Shown: one piece after another, positions 54,084 through 63,264 of the stretch
How the letters are laid out: each line of letters starts with the position of its first letter
Numbering within the stretch: position 1 is the first letter of the stretch
Origin: an uncultured Roseiflexaceae bacterium
GTDB lineage: Bacteria > Chloroflexota > Chloroflexia > Chloroflexales > Roseiflexaceae
Reading direction: 5' to 3'
Assembly (NCBI GenBank): GCA_937988885.1
Contig: CALKHR010000008.1
Coordinates: forward strand, 1 to 64,000
Length of the DNA stretch: 64,000 nucleotides
The notes under the pieces: model-generated
Seen by the model: only the letters and a program-made list of their open reading frames with translations
What the model was told of the DNA's origin: nothing
Databases searched by the model: none
Position numbers and translations under genes: made by a program

Positions 54084-54119
54084 GAGCACAGTTGCATCCC
54101 TGGCTCATGGCTCGAGCCT

Positions 54120-54156
54120 GGCCCTCACCTCGCCGCGCTGCGGTGGGGGGAGGGCC
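54120..54156 (+). terminator. Intercistronic hairpin
   Basis: GGCCCTC pairs with GAGGGCC, with more pairs inside, and lies between the binding-protein and permease genes. No T-run. Such hairpins commonly lower downstream expression or protect the upstream message. Confidence 0.5.
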
Positions 54157-54233
54157 GCCATAAAGGAAAAATTTGCTTGAGTTGTACCTCATCATCTGTA
54201 CCAGTTGCGAGGTTTCCCGAAAGGAGCAGCACC

Positions 54234-55211
54234 ATGAAATATGTCTTGCGGCGGCTCGGTTTTTACCTGATCGCCGCGTGGGTCTCGCTCACACTGAATT
54301 TCTTTCTGCCACGCGCTATGCCAGGCGACCCAGCGACCGCCATTTTCGCGCGCTTTCAGGGTCGCATGAGGCCAGAGGAGATCCAAGCACTGCGCGAGGC
54401 GTACGGCTTGTCCGATGGCCCACTGATCGAACAGTACTTCACGTATATGTCGCACGCCATGCGTGGCGATTTCGGCATCTCGATTTCGCAGTTCCCCGTC
54501 CCCGTCACCCAAGTGATCGGCACAGGATTGGTCTGGACGCTGCTGCTCGGTAGCGTGGCCCTGCTGATCAGCTTCCTGTTGGGCAACTTGCTCGGCGTTG
54601 TTGCAGCGTGGCGACGCGGTGGCAAACTCGACTCCATCCTGCCGCCCGTACTCACCTTCGTCGGCTCGTTCCCCTACTTCTGGCTCGCGATGGTGGCGCT
54701 CTTCTTCCTGGCGTTCCGATTGGGTTGGTTCCCGCTCCGCCATGCCTACAGCGACCGTTTGGCGCCTACCTTTTCCTGGGAATTTATCAAAAGCGTGCTG
54801 CACCACTTGGTGTTGCCCGCCGGCACGATTGTGCTCGTCTCGATCGGCGGCTGGATGCTGGGCATGCGCAACAATATGATCGCCATCCTTTCCGAAGATT
54901 ATGTCAATATGGCCGAAGCCAAGGGCTTGTCGCAGAACCGTGTGATGTTCAATTATGCCGCACGGAACGCGCTTTTGCCGAGCATCACCGCCTTGGGTAT
55001 GTCGATCGGCTTCATCCTCAGCGGGCAGATCCTAACCGAGGTCGTGTTCTCGTATCCTGGCTTGGGCTATATGTTCTTCAAGGCGGTCGGCAACTTAGAT
55101 TACCCGCTGCTCCAAGGGTTGTTCCTCATGCTGACGTTTGCCGTGCTGGGTGCGAATTTGATCATCGACTTGTTGTACGTTCGCCTCGATCCGCGAGTGC
55201 GTGCTCACTAA
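54234..55211 (+). CDS. Dpp-type permease B
   Basis: This 325-residue permease starts MKYVLRRLGFYLIAAW and has six membrane helices and the EAA loop (NMAEAKGLSQNRVMFNYAARNALLPSITALG). The N-terminal region carries MPGDPATA as in DppB/OppB proteins. AAAGGAGC lies before ATG 54234. It pairs with the next permease to form the channel; the two genes are 16 bases apart. Confidence 0.9.
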   Translation: MKYVLRRLGFYLIAAWVSLTLNFFLPRAMPGDPATAIFARFQGRMRPEEIQALREAYGLSDGPLIEQYFTYMSHAMRGDFGISISQFPVPVTQVIGTGLVWTLLLGSVALLISFLLGNLLGVVAAWRRGGKLDSILPPVLTFVGSFPYFWLAMVALFFLAFRLGWFPLRHAYSDRLAPTFSWEFIKSVLHHLVLPAGTIVLVSIGGWMLGMRNNMIAILSEDYVNMAEAKGLSQNRVMFNYAARNALLPSITALGMSIGFILSGQILTEVVFSYPGLGYMFFKAVGNLDYPLLQGLFLMLTFAVLGANLIIDLLYVRLDPRVRAH

Positions 55212-55227
55212 CGAGCAGGAGATTGAC

Positions 55228-56253
55228 ATGGCACTGAACGATCAAATGATCGAGAACGAGCAGGCCGAGACGAGCACGCCCAAGCAACCGACGCCGGTAG
55301 CCACTCCCACCGCACCTGCGGCGAAGCGCCCATTGGGTGCATTCGGGCGATTTATGCGCAACGGCAAGGCGGTTTTCGGCCTCTCGATCCTGTTGGCATT
55401 TACGCTGGTCGGCATCTTCGCGCCCGTGATCGCGCCCGGCAACCCGAGCGCCTTCGTGGCACGCCCCAACCAGCCACCCTCTCGCGAACACTGGTTTGGC
55501 ACCACAGGCCAAGGACAAGATGTCTTTAAGCAGACTGTTTGGGGCACCCGTATCTCGCTGGGCGTCGGCTTCGCGGTCGGCTTTTTGGTCACTCTGTTCG
55601 GCCTAGTGATCGGCATGACGGCGGGCTACTTCGGTGGGCGCGTCGATGACATCCTCTCGCTGATCACGAATATCGTGCTGGTGATACCCGGGTTACCGCT
55701 CCTAGTGACGATCGCGGCGTTCCTGCCGCCCGGCCCGATCACGATTATGCTGGTGCTCTCGTTCACCAGTTGGGCCTGGAACGCGCGTGTGTTCCGCTCG
55801 CAGACGCTCTCGCTGCGCGAAAAGGATTTCGTCTCGGCGTCGCTGGTGAGCGGTGAGAGCAGCGCGTACATTATCTTCCGCGAGATTCTGCCGAATATGA
55901 CCTCGCTCGTAGCCGCCGCATACCTCAGTTCAACGCTGTACGGTATCGGCGCGCAGGCTGGCCTCGAATTCCTGGGCTTGGGCAATGTGAGCTTGGTGAG
56001 TTGGGGCACGCTGCTCTATTGGGCGGGCAATAACGCTGGTTTGCTCACGGGCGCATGGTGGACATTCGTGCCCGCTGGGCTGTGTATCGCGTTGGTTGCC
56101 TTCGCATTGGCAATGGTCAATTACGCAATGGACGAGATTACCAACCCGCGCTTGCGCGCCGAAAAGGAGACCGCACGTGTTCTCAAAGAAAGCTCACTCC
56201 GCAACTCCCGCGCCACTCCCGTTATACGACAAGCCACCCCAAGCGCTGAATAA
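55228..56253 (+). CDS. Dpp-type permease C
   Basis: This 341-residue partner permease has a Pro/Thr/Ala-rich N-tail (to about 45), then six helices. It carries HWFGTTGQGQDVF near residue 90, typical of DppC/OppC, and the EAA-type loop around SASLVSGESSAYIIFREILPN. CAGGAG lies before ATG 55228. Its end overlaps the next gene by 77 bases. Confidence 0.9.
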   Translation: MALNDQMIENEQAETSTPKQPTPVATPTAPAAKRPLGAFGRFMRNGKAVFGLSILLAFTLVGIFAPVIAPGNPSAFVARPNQPPSREHWFGTTGQGQDVFKQTVWGTRISLGVGFAVGFLVTLFGLVIGMTAGYFGGRVDDILSLITNIVLVIPGLPLLVTIAAFLPPGPITIMLVLSFTSWAWNARVFRSQTLSLREKDFVSASLVSGESSAYIIFREILPNMTSLVAAAYLSSTLYGIGAQAGLEFLGLGNVSLVSWGTLLYWAGNNAGLLTGAWWTFVPAGLCIALVAFALAMVNYAMDEITNPRLRAEKETARVLKESSLRNSRATPVIRQATPSAE

Positions 56254-57208
56254 ATCGGATGCGCTGTTGTCGGTGCGCAATCTGTCGGTGAATTATCTGA
56301 CGCCACGCGGGCCAGTTCGTGCGGTCGAGAATGTATCGTTTTCGGTCGCGCCCGGCGAGGTGTTCGGTTTGGCGGGTGAATCGGGCAGCGGCAAATCGAC
56401 GATCGCCCACGCCATTATGCGCCTGCTGCACCCACCAGCCGTAATCACTGGCGGCGAGGTGTACTTCAACGGCGAAGATCTGCTCGATATGGACGATGAC
56501 GAGCTCCGGCAGTTTCGCTGGCGCGATATGTCGATCGTGTTCCAGAGCGCGATGAACTCGCTCAACCCGGTGATGACGGTGGGCGATCAGATCATCGATG
56601 CGATCACGGCGCATATCAAGCTGTCGCGCAAAGAGGCCCGCGACCGTGCAGCCTTCCTGCTCGATCTGGTCGGCATCGATCCGCAGCGGCTCAATGCGTA
56701 CCCGCACCAACTCTCCGGCGGCATGCGCCAGCGCGTGGTGATCGCGATCGCCTTGGCGCTCAACCCGCAGATGATGATTATGGACGAGCCGACCACCGCG
56801 CTCGACGTGGTGGTGCAGCGCGAGATCCTGCAACAGATCGAGGAACTTCGCGAGAAGATGGGCTTCTCGATTCTGTTCATCACCCACGACTTGTCGCTGA
56901 TGGTCGAGTTCTCCACACGGATCGGGATTATGTACGCCGGGGAGATCGTCGAGATGGCCCCCTCCGCTGAACTGTTCTCGAACCCGCTGCACCCCTACAC
57001 GCGCGGCCTGATGAACTCGTTCCCGTCGCTGACTGGCCCGAAGGTCAAGCTCACGGGCATCCCCGGTGCGCCACCCGATATGGTCGCGCCGCCGAGCGGT
57101 TGCCGCTTCCACCCACGCTGTTCGCAGGTCCAGCAGATGCATACCGAGGTGGTGCCCCGTCTGCGTGAGATATCGCCAGGGCATTTCGTGGCCTGCCACC
57201 TCTATTGA
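56177..57208 (+). CDS. Dpp-type ATPase D
   Basis: This 343-residue ATPase has GESGSGKST, LSGGMRQRVVIAIAL, Walker B MIMDEPTTALD and ITHD, and the C-terminal oligopeptide/dipeptide domain with GCRFHPRC (Cys pattern, possible iron-sulfur site). The start is GTG 56177, seven bases after AAGGAG; the upstream ATG 56096 lacks such a site. It overlaps permease C by 77 bases, so they are coupled. Confidence 0.85.
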   Translation: MFSKKAHSATPAPLPLYDKPPQALNKSDALLSVRNLSVNYLTPRGPVRAVENVSFSVAPGEVFGLAGESGSGKSTIAHAIMRLLHPPAVITGGEVYFNGEDLLDMDDDELRQFRWRDMSIVFQSAMNSLNPVMTVGDQIIDAITAHIKLSRKEARDRAAFLLDLVGIDPQRLNAYPHQLSGGMRQRVVIAIALALNPQMMIMDEPTTALDVVVQREILQQIEELREKMGFSILFITHDLSLMVEFSTRIGIMYAGEIVEMAPSAELFSNPLHPYTRGLMNSFPSLTGPKVKLTGIPGAPPDMVAPPSGCRFHPRCSQVQQMHTEVVPRLREISPGHFVACHLY

Positions 57209-57219
57209 TGAGGCGAACG

Positions 57220-58260
57220 ATGATAGAGACAGCTTCGGCAAACCTGACAGATACGCTTGGCCTCGATGAGCAACCGGTGTTGGAGGTGCGCAATCTCTCC
57301 AAGCGCTTCCCGGTCGGCTCATTGTTCCAGAATCACTTCGTCCACGCGCTCACCGATGTGTCGTTCGTGCTGCCACGGGGCAAGGTGATCGCGCTGGTGG
57401 GCGAATCGGGCAGCGGCAAGAGCACGACGGTGCGCCTGATCGCGCGGCTGATGCCGCCAACCAGCGGGAAAATCTTCTTTAAAGGCGTCGATGTGCTCGC
57501 AACGGAGCCAAAGGGCGCATCGCTGTCGTACCGTAACAAGGTGCAGATGATCTTCCAAGACCCGTTCGGCTCGCTGAACGGTGTCCACACAATCGGCCAT
57601 CATCTTGAACGGCCCTTGCGCATCCACAAAAAAGTGAAGAGCCGTGGCGAAATGAGGGACCGCATTCACGAATTGCTCACCACGGTGGGCTTGAATCCGG
57701 CCACCGAGTTCGCCAACAAGTTCCCCCACCAACTCTCCGGCGGGCAGCGCCAACGCGTGGCGATCGCCCGTGCGCTGGCCGTGGACCCCGAGGTGATCCT
57801 GGCCGACGAGCCGATCTCGATGCTCGACGTGTCGATCCGGATGGGTGTGCTGAACCTGATGGAGCAAATGAAGGAGGAGCGCGGCATCGCCTACGTCTAC
57901 ATCACCCACGATATCGCCAGCGCCCGCTACATCGGCGATAGCACAATGGTGATGTACGCCGGGCATATGGTGGAGGGGGCCGAGAGCAAGTTGCTGATGG
58001 AACAACCCGCGCATCCCTACACCAAGTTGCTGCTCTCGGCGGTGCCGAACCCGCACGCGGGGCTGAGCAAGCGCAAACTCGAGGCGCGCGGCGAAGTGCC
58101 CTCGCTGATCGACCCGCCACCCGGCTGCCCGTTCGTCAACCGCTGCCCGAAGGTGATGGATATCTGCCGCCAGCAGATGCCCGGCATCGAGCTCGTCGAG
58201 CGCGACCATTGGGTGCGGTGTCATTTGTATGGGCCAGGCCAACAACAACCAGCGGTTTAG
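57220..58260 (+). CDS. Dpp-type ATPase F
   Basis: This 346-residue ATPase has GESGSGKST, LSGGQRQRVAIARAL, VILADEPISMLD and THD, and the C-terminal domain with GCPFVNRCP. It is the second engine of the transporter. ATG 57220 with GAGGCG before it is preferred over ATG 57208. It overlaps the next lipoprotein gene by 32 bases. Confidence 0.85.
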   Translation: MIETASANLTDTLGLDEQPVLEVRNLSKRFPVGSLFQNHFVHALTDVSFVLPRGKVIALVGESGSGKSTTVRLIARLMPPTSGKIFFKGVDVLATEPKGASLSYRNKVQMIFQDPFGSLNGVHTIGHHLERPLRIHKKVKSRGEMRDRIHELLTTVGLNPATEFANKFPHQLSGGQRQRVAIARALAVDPEVILADEPISMLDVSIRMGVLNLMEQMKEERGIAYVYITHDIASARYIGDSTMVMYAGHMVEGAESKLLMEQPAHPYTKLLLSAVPNPHAGLSKRKLEARGEVPSLIDPPPGCPFVNRCPKVMDICRQQMPGIELVERDHWVRCHLYGPGQQQPAV

Positions 58261-58672
58261 GCGACGGGTCGTTTTCCTTGTGGGATTGCTGCTCGTTGTG
58301 CTGACGAGTTGCGGCTTCGGTTTGCGCACACTGTCGAACAACGCGATTCAGCCGTTTGTGTTGCCTGGTGCCACTGATGTGGTGGTCACCAGGCAAAATC
58401 TTCGGAGCCAGATCGTCGTGTATCGCACCGACCTGCCCAGCATCACGTGGCGCGATCAGTTGGCGCACCAACTCGCCCGCGACGATTGGCGCAGCCGCGA
58501 TTACAACTTCGGCTACACCAAACGCTTCTCCGTCTCGTGGTACAGGCGCACCACCACAATCGGCCCGATCACCATACAAGAGAGCGCCATCATCGGCGGC
58601 GACCCCAACGATCCACAGATTGTGATCGTTCGTCTTGAGCGCGATGTCACATTCCCAACTTGGGAATGGTAA
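58229..58672 (+). CDS. Small lipoprotein of unknown function
   Basis: This 147-residue protein has a basic N-tail, a membrane/signal helix (VVFLVGLLLVVLTSC) with a lipobox LTSC, and a beta-rich domain (VVVTRQNLRSQIVVYRTDLP; FGYTKRFSVSWYRRTTTIG). I do not recognise the family. The overlap with ATPase F suggests it is co-expressed with the transporter, perhaps as an accessory envelope protein. Confidence 0.6.
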   Translation: MGQANNNQRFRRRVVFLVGLLLVVLTSCGFGLRTLSNNAIQPFVLPGATDVVVTRQNLRSQIVVYRTDLPSITWRDQLAHQLARDDWRSRDYNFGYTKRFSVSWYRRTTTIGPITIQESAIIGGDPNDPQIVIVRLERDVTFPTWEW

Positions 58673-58722
58673 CCAGTTTCTCGCAAGAGCACCATTTGCA
58701 GTGTAGCAATCGGAGGTTCCAA

Positions 58723-59829
58723 GTGTCCGAGCGTGTCAAAGTGGGCATTATCGGCGTGGGCCAGATCGGCAAACGGCACGTCGAAACGTATGCAGCGATG
58801 CCCAACGTCGAGATCGTTGCGATCGCCGATGTCAACGAGGCCGAAGCGCAACGGGTTGCCGCAATGTATGGTATCCGACAGATCCACACCAACTTCCGCG
58901 ATCTCCTCGCCAACCCCGACATCCAGGCCGTCGATGTCTGTCTGCACAACAACTTCCACGCGCCTGTCAGCATCGCCGCGATGCACGCTGGCAAGGATGT
59001 GTTTTGTGAGAAGCCGATGGCGGGCACCTACTATGATGCGCTGTCGATGTATGAGACGGCCAAGAAGTTGGGGCGCAAACTCGCCATCCAGAACGTGACG
59101 CTGTTCAGCCCCGAGATCAAGGCCGCTCGCCGCCTGATCGACGCTGGGCATATTGGGAAGCCGTTCTATGGCCGCGTGGTGAACTTCCGGCGTCGCGGTA
59201 GGCCGTTTGTGGATGGCTACGGCACCAGCAACTTCGTGCGCAAGGCGACCGCCTCGGGCGGCGCGCTGATCGATCTGGGCGTCTACAACATTATGACCGT
59301 GCTCTACCTGCTGGGGAACCCCGCCGTCACCACGATCAGCGGGCGCACTTACCAGGAGATGCCGATGTACGAGGAGCGCCGCGCGGCCTCCGGCTTCGAT
59401 GTGGAGGAGATGGCGCTGGGCTTTGTGCGGCTGGAGGGCGGCATCACGCTCGATATCGAGATCAGTTGGGCGCAGTACTACCAATCCGGCGAATCGAGCA
59501 AGGTGATCGGCAACCGTGGCGGCCTGCGGCTCGAACCGCTGACGTACTTCTCCTCGGCTGGCGATATGGAGATGGACAGCACCTTCGATCTGAAGGGCGC
59601 GGAGTTCCGGCTGCACGCCAGCGACCCGACCTACGACGCCTACGACGATCCGCAGCGCCACTGGATCGCCACGCTACAGGGGCGCGTGCCGGGCATCGAC
59701 ACCGCGAGCCTGGCGCTGGCCACGTCGCTGATCAGCGAGGGCATCTACCTCTCGCAGCAGTTCGGGCGCGAAGTAACGGTCGCCGAAGTGGCCGAACGTT
59801 CTGTATCAACCGCGATCACCAATCTCTAA
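58723..59829 (+). CDS. Gfo/Idh/MocA dehydrogenase 1
   Basis: This 368-residue oxidoreductase has an NAD(P) Rossmann motif (VGIIGVGQIGKRHVE), EKPMAG at the Lys-Pro of the family's active site, and the C-terminal GFO/IDH/MocA alpha/beta domain. The His/Asp region LIDLGVYN (residues 189-196) fits the catalytic centre. Start GTG 58723 with GGAGG seven bases before it. It oxidises or epimerises a sugar or inositol-type substrate; the exact one is unknown. Confidence 0.85.
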   Translation: MSERVKVGIIGVGQIGKRHVETYAAMPNVEIVAIADVNEAEAQRVAAMYGIRQIHTNFRDLLANPDIQAVDVCLHNNFHAPVSIAAMHAGKDVFCEKPMAGTYYDALSMYETAKKLGRKLAIQNVTLFSPEIKAARRLIDAGHIGKPFYGRVVNFRRRGRPFVDGYGTSNFVRKATASGGALIDLGVYNIMTVLYLLGNPAVTTISGRTYQEMPMYEERRAASGFDVEEMALGFVRLEGGITLDIEISWAQYYQSGESSKVIGNRGGLRLEPLTYFSSAGDMEMDSTFDLKGAEFRLHASDPTYDAYDDPQRHWIATLQGRVPGIDTASLALATSLISEGIYLSQQFGREVTVAEVAERSVSTAITNL

Positions 59830-59850
59830 TGCGCTGGAGCCGCCACATCA

Positions 59851-61077
59851 ATGTTCAACATCAAAATACCCAGGCTTGCCGTGCGCGATCTGGGCGCATT
59901 CGTACGCCTGAGCAGCATCCTTTCGCTCGTCTACCTCGCCAATGGACTCTTGCTCCCACTGATCGCCGTCTACATCGGCTCGCTTGGCGCGAACCCCGGT
60001 CAAATCGGCATGGTGCTGGCGGCATATCAAGGCTGTAACCTGCTTTCGCAGTACTGGTGGGGACGTTTCTCCGACCGACGGGGGCGGCGCAAGCCGCTCC
60101 TGATGGCGGGTACGCTCGGCACCGCGCTGGCCTACACGGCGCTGGCGCTGGTGCCGTACTACGGCTGGCTGTTCGTGGTGCGGGCAGTGGAAGGTCTGGC
60201 CTTCGCGGCCTACAGCGTCGGCAGCCTCTCGCAGATCGGCGACCTGCTCGAAGATCAGCAGCAGCGCGGGCGGCTGATGAGCATCTACCGCATCTGCGGC
60301 TCGATCACCTTTGGGGTGGGCGCGCTGGGTGGCGGCTGGCTGGCCGATAACGTCAGCTTGCGCGTGGCGGTGTTGGCAGCCGCGTTCTGCTACGTCATCG
60401 CCTTTCTGATCAGCCTTGGGCTGCGCGAATACGTGTCGCAAACGCCAAAGAGCGCCACGCCGCTCGTCACTGTGCTCCCCAGCGATGCCACATCCCAACG
60501 AGCGATCTGGTCGTTCCTGGCGCTGATGTTCGGCTGGATGTTCGCGATGAGCGCCGTGATCTCGTTCTGGCCCGTGTACATGCAAACGATCGGCTATAAT
60601 CAGACCGTGATCGGCAGCTTGTGGGCCTTCAGCGCGCTCTGCGAAGTGCCGTTTATGCTGCTCGCCGGATATCTGACCGACCGTTGGGGCCGCAAGCCCG
60701 TGTTGCTGTTCGGCTTCATCGGCACGAGCCTCATCTGCGTGGCCTACACCGTCTCGCCGCTGCTGGCTTGGGTGGTGATCACGCAACTGCTGCGCTCGCT
60801 GCTGTACTCCTGCTTCGAGGCCACATCGCTGCTCTACACCGTTGAGTTGGGGCTGCGGCAGCAACGGGGGCGTTTAGTCAGCCTCTACTACTCGGCCAAT
60901 GGAATCGGCGGCGTGGTCGGGGCCATATTGGGCGGCAGAATCGCTCAGTTATTCGGCATTTCGAATATGTTCCTGATGGTCGCGGGGCTGATGCTGCTGA
61001 TCGCCGCTGTGGTGGCCTACACGATGCCCGCACGAGCGAAACCCCAGGCCACGATCCAAGCGGCACCGCTCGAATAG
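59851..61077 (+). CDS. MFS transporter
   Basis: This 408-residue, 12-helix permease of the major facilitator superfamily has the loop motif WGRFSDRRGRRKPLL between helices 2 and 3 and GYLTDRWGRKPVLLF in the second half. Sited among dehydrogenase genes it probably exports or imports a sugar-related compound. It starts 21 bases after the preceding gene. Confidence 0.85.
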   Translation: MFNIKIPRLAVRDLGAFVRLSSILSLVYLANGLLLPLIAVYIGSLGANPGQIGMVLAAYQGCNLLSQYWWGRFSDRRGRRKPLLMAGTLGTALAYTALALVPYYGWLFVVRAVEGLAFAAYSVGSLSQIGDLLEDQQQRGRLMSIYRICGSITFGVGALGGGWLADNVSLRVAVLAAAFCYVIAFLISLGLREYVSQTPKSATPLVTVLPSDATSQRAIWSFLALMFGWMFAMSAVISFWPVYMQTIGYNQTVIGSLWAFSALCEVPFMLLAGYLTDRWGRKPVLLFGFIGTSLICVAYTVSPLLAWVVITQLLRSLLYSCFEATSLLYTVELGLRQQRGRLVSLYYSANGIGGVVGAILGGRIAQLFGISNMFLMVAGLMLLIAAVVAYTMPARAKPQATIQAAPLE

Positions 61078-61147
61078 TCCGAACAGTCGAAGATTCTTGT
61101 GCTTTGCAAAGGTGCATGTTACGCTTATCGATGCCAAAGGAGGCACA

Positions 61148-62164
61148 ATGGAACGCCTAGGAGTCGCCCTCGTTGGTTTGGATCACTGGTATACCGCCTT
61201 GGATCTGGCCCCCTCGGTCGCGGCCAGCAGCAATACGCGCCTCGTCGTGGTGGCGGATACGAGCGCCGAGCGCGCCCAGAGCGTCGCGCAGGACCACAGC
61301 GCCGAAGCGTGGACAACCGACTTCAACGCCGCCATCGATCGCGCCGATGTCGATATCGTGATTGCGATGGCGAGTTGCGAGCACAACGCCGCGATCTGCA
61401 AGCAGGCGGCGGCATTGGGCAAGCACATCGTGAGCCTCAAGCCGATGGCGATGAATCTGGCGCAGGCGGATGAGGTGGTTGCGGCGGTCCAGGCGGCGGG
61501 CGTGCACTTCTTCCCGATGGAGGCGAATCCCCGCATCACCGAGCGCACAAAGCGCTTCAAAACTTGGCTGAAGGAGGGACGAATCGGCCAGCCGTTGCGC
61601 TACACCCACACGCTGTTCACTGGCTTGCCGCGCGCCTGGCGGGGCAGTTCCGACACGAACACGTGGTGGCTCGACCCCGAGCGCGTGCCGGGCGGCGCTT
61701 GGCTCGATCACGCGATCTATGCCATCGACACGGTGCGCTGGCTCTTCGATAGCGAGCCGACCAGCATCCAGGGCATAGCCAGGAACCAGCGCCACACCAC
61801 ATTGCGCGTTGAGGATTACGGCATCGCCACGATCACCTTCGCCAATGGCGCAATGGCCGTGATCGAGGATACGTGGACCGCCGATCCGGGCTTCTACATC
61901 AGCCGCAACGAGTTGATCGGCAGCACTGGCTCGGTCATGGAGTTGCCGGGCGGACGGCTGGCGCTGCGCGGCGATTTCGGCTTCGAGCAGTGGCTCACGC
62001 TCGAAAACAGCCCAACGAAGGATATCACGCCCGTCGAACATTTGGTACACTGCATCCGCGAAGAAACCACACCCGCCGCAACCGTCGATGATGCTCGCAT
62101 CAATCTTGCCACCTGTTTGGCCTTTTACCAAGCCGCACGGGAAGGCCGTAGCGTGGCGTTATAG
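61148..62164 (+). CDS. Gfo/Idh/MocA dehydrogenase 2
   Basis: This 338-residue family member has a changed Rossmann start (GVALVGLDHWYTALDLA) and SLKPMAMN in place of the usual E-K-P, with the active-site Lys retained. AAAGGAGG precedes ATG 61148. The weak cofactor motif may mean altered specificity. Confidence 0.8.
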   Translation: MERLGVALVGLDHWYTALDLAPSVAASSNTRLVVVADTSAERAQSVAQDHSAEAWTTDFNAAIDRADVDIVIAMASCEHNAAICKQAAALGKHIVSLKPMAMNLAQADEVVAAVQAAGVHFFPMEANPRITERTKRFKTWLKEGRIGQPLRYTHTLFTGLPRAWRGSSDTNTWWLDPERVPGGAWLDHAIYAIDTVRWLFDSEPTSIQGIARNQRHTTLRVEDYGIATITFANGAMAVIEDTWTADPGFYISRNELIGSTGSVMELPGGRLALRGDFGFEQWLTLENSPTKDITPVEHLVHCIREETTPAATVDDARINLATCLAFYQAAREGRSVAL

Positions 62165-62182
62165 CACCAACGGAGGTGAGGC

Positions 62183-63244
62183 ATGAGCGCACGATTGCGC
62201 GTTGCTATCCTAGGCCTCTCGCACGACCACGTGTGGGAGCATGTGCAACAACTGGCGGAATCCGAGCATGGCGAACTGGTGGCCGCCGCCGAGCCGATCG
62301 CCGAACTGCGCGAGCGCATCAGCAACTTGAGCAACCTGAATGTCTACACCGACGCCCAAACCCTGCTGGAGCGCGAACAACTCGACGCGGTCTACATCTA
62401 CAGCGACAATCGCAGCAGCGCCGAACTCGCCACCGAGGCGGCGCGGCGTGGCCTGCACGTGATGCTCGAAAAGCCGCTGGCCGCCGATTTCGCCGGCGCG
62501 GCGCAGGCGGTGGGCGCGGCCTACGCTAGCGGCACGCACTTGATGGTCAACTGGCCGATCGCCTGGTGGCCGAACCTGCAACACGCCTACAACCTGATCG
62601 CCGAGGGGCGGATCGGCGAAGTGTGGCAGGTCAATTACCGAGGCGCGCACGGCGGGCCGCGCGAGTACGGCCACAAAGGCCCGTTCGCGGAATGGCTCTA
62701 CGACCCGCACCGCAACGGCGCTGGCGCGCTGATCGACTATTGCAGCTACGGCGTGGCGCTGGCCGTGTCGCTGTTGGGTTTGCCCTCGCGCGTCACGGCG
62801 CTGAGCAGCCGCATCCAAAAGCTCGATCTGCCCTCCGAGGACAACGCCGTGTTGGTGATGCAGCACACCCGCGCGCTCAGCACGGCCACCGCCTCGTGGA
62901 CGCAGCGCGGCATGGCGACCAGTTATTCGCCCGTGTTCTACGGCAGCATGGGCACGCTGTTGGCGTACTACCACGACGGCTCGCTGTGGCTGGCCACCGA
63001 TGAGCAGAAGTTTGGCGAGCGCCTGGAGGTTCCGCCCGCGCCGCAGGGGCATCGCAACGCCACCGAGTTCTTCCTGGGGCATATCCGCTCCGGCGAACCG
63101 ATCCGCGGGCTGTGCAGCGCCGAGGTCGGCCTGATGACGCAGGAAGTGCTCGAAGCGGGCCTGCTCTCGGCGACGAACGGGCAAGCGGTCACGCTGCCGT
63201 TGCCGACCCGCCGATTGCACGCGCCAACGCTCCATTCGCTCTAG
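62183..63244 (+). CDS. Gfo/Idh/MocA dehydrogenase 3
   Basis: This 353-residue family member has an N-terminal LRVAILGLSHDHVWEH, LEKPLAADF at the active site, and LIDYCSYGV in the C-terminal domain. The Rossmann loop GLSHDH lacks the classic third Gly, like dehydrogenase 2 (GLDHWY), so the two form a subgroup. ACGGAGGTG lies before the start. Confidence 0.85.
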   Translation: MSARLRVAILGLSHDHVWEHVQQLAESEHGELVAAAEPIAELRERISNLSNLNVYTDAQTLLEREQLDAVYIYSDNRSSAELATEAARRGLHVMLEKPLAADFAGAAQAVGAAYASGTHLMVNWPIAWWPNLQHAYNLIAEGRIGEVWQVNYRGAHGGPREYGHKGPFAEWLYDPHRNGAGALIDYCSYGVALAVSLLGLPSRVTALSSRIQKLDLPSEDNAVLVMQHTRALSTATASWTQRGMATSYSPVFYGSMGTLLAYYHDGSLWLATDEQKFGERLEVPPAPQGHRNATEFFLGHIRSGEPIRGLCSAEVGLMTQEVLEAGLLSATNGQAVTLPLPTRRLHAPTLHSL

Positions 63245-63264
63245 TTGCTGAAGGTAGGGGAACC

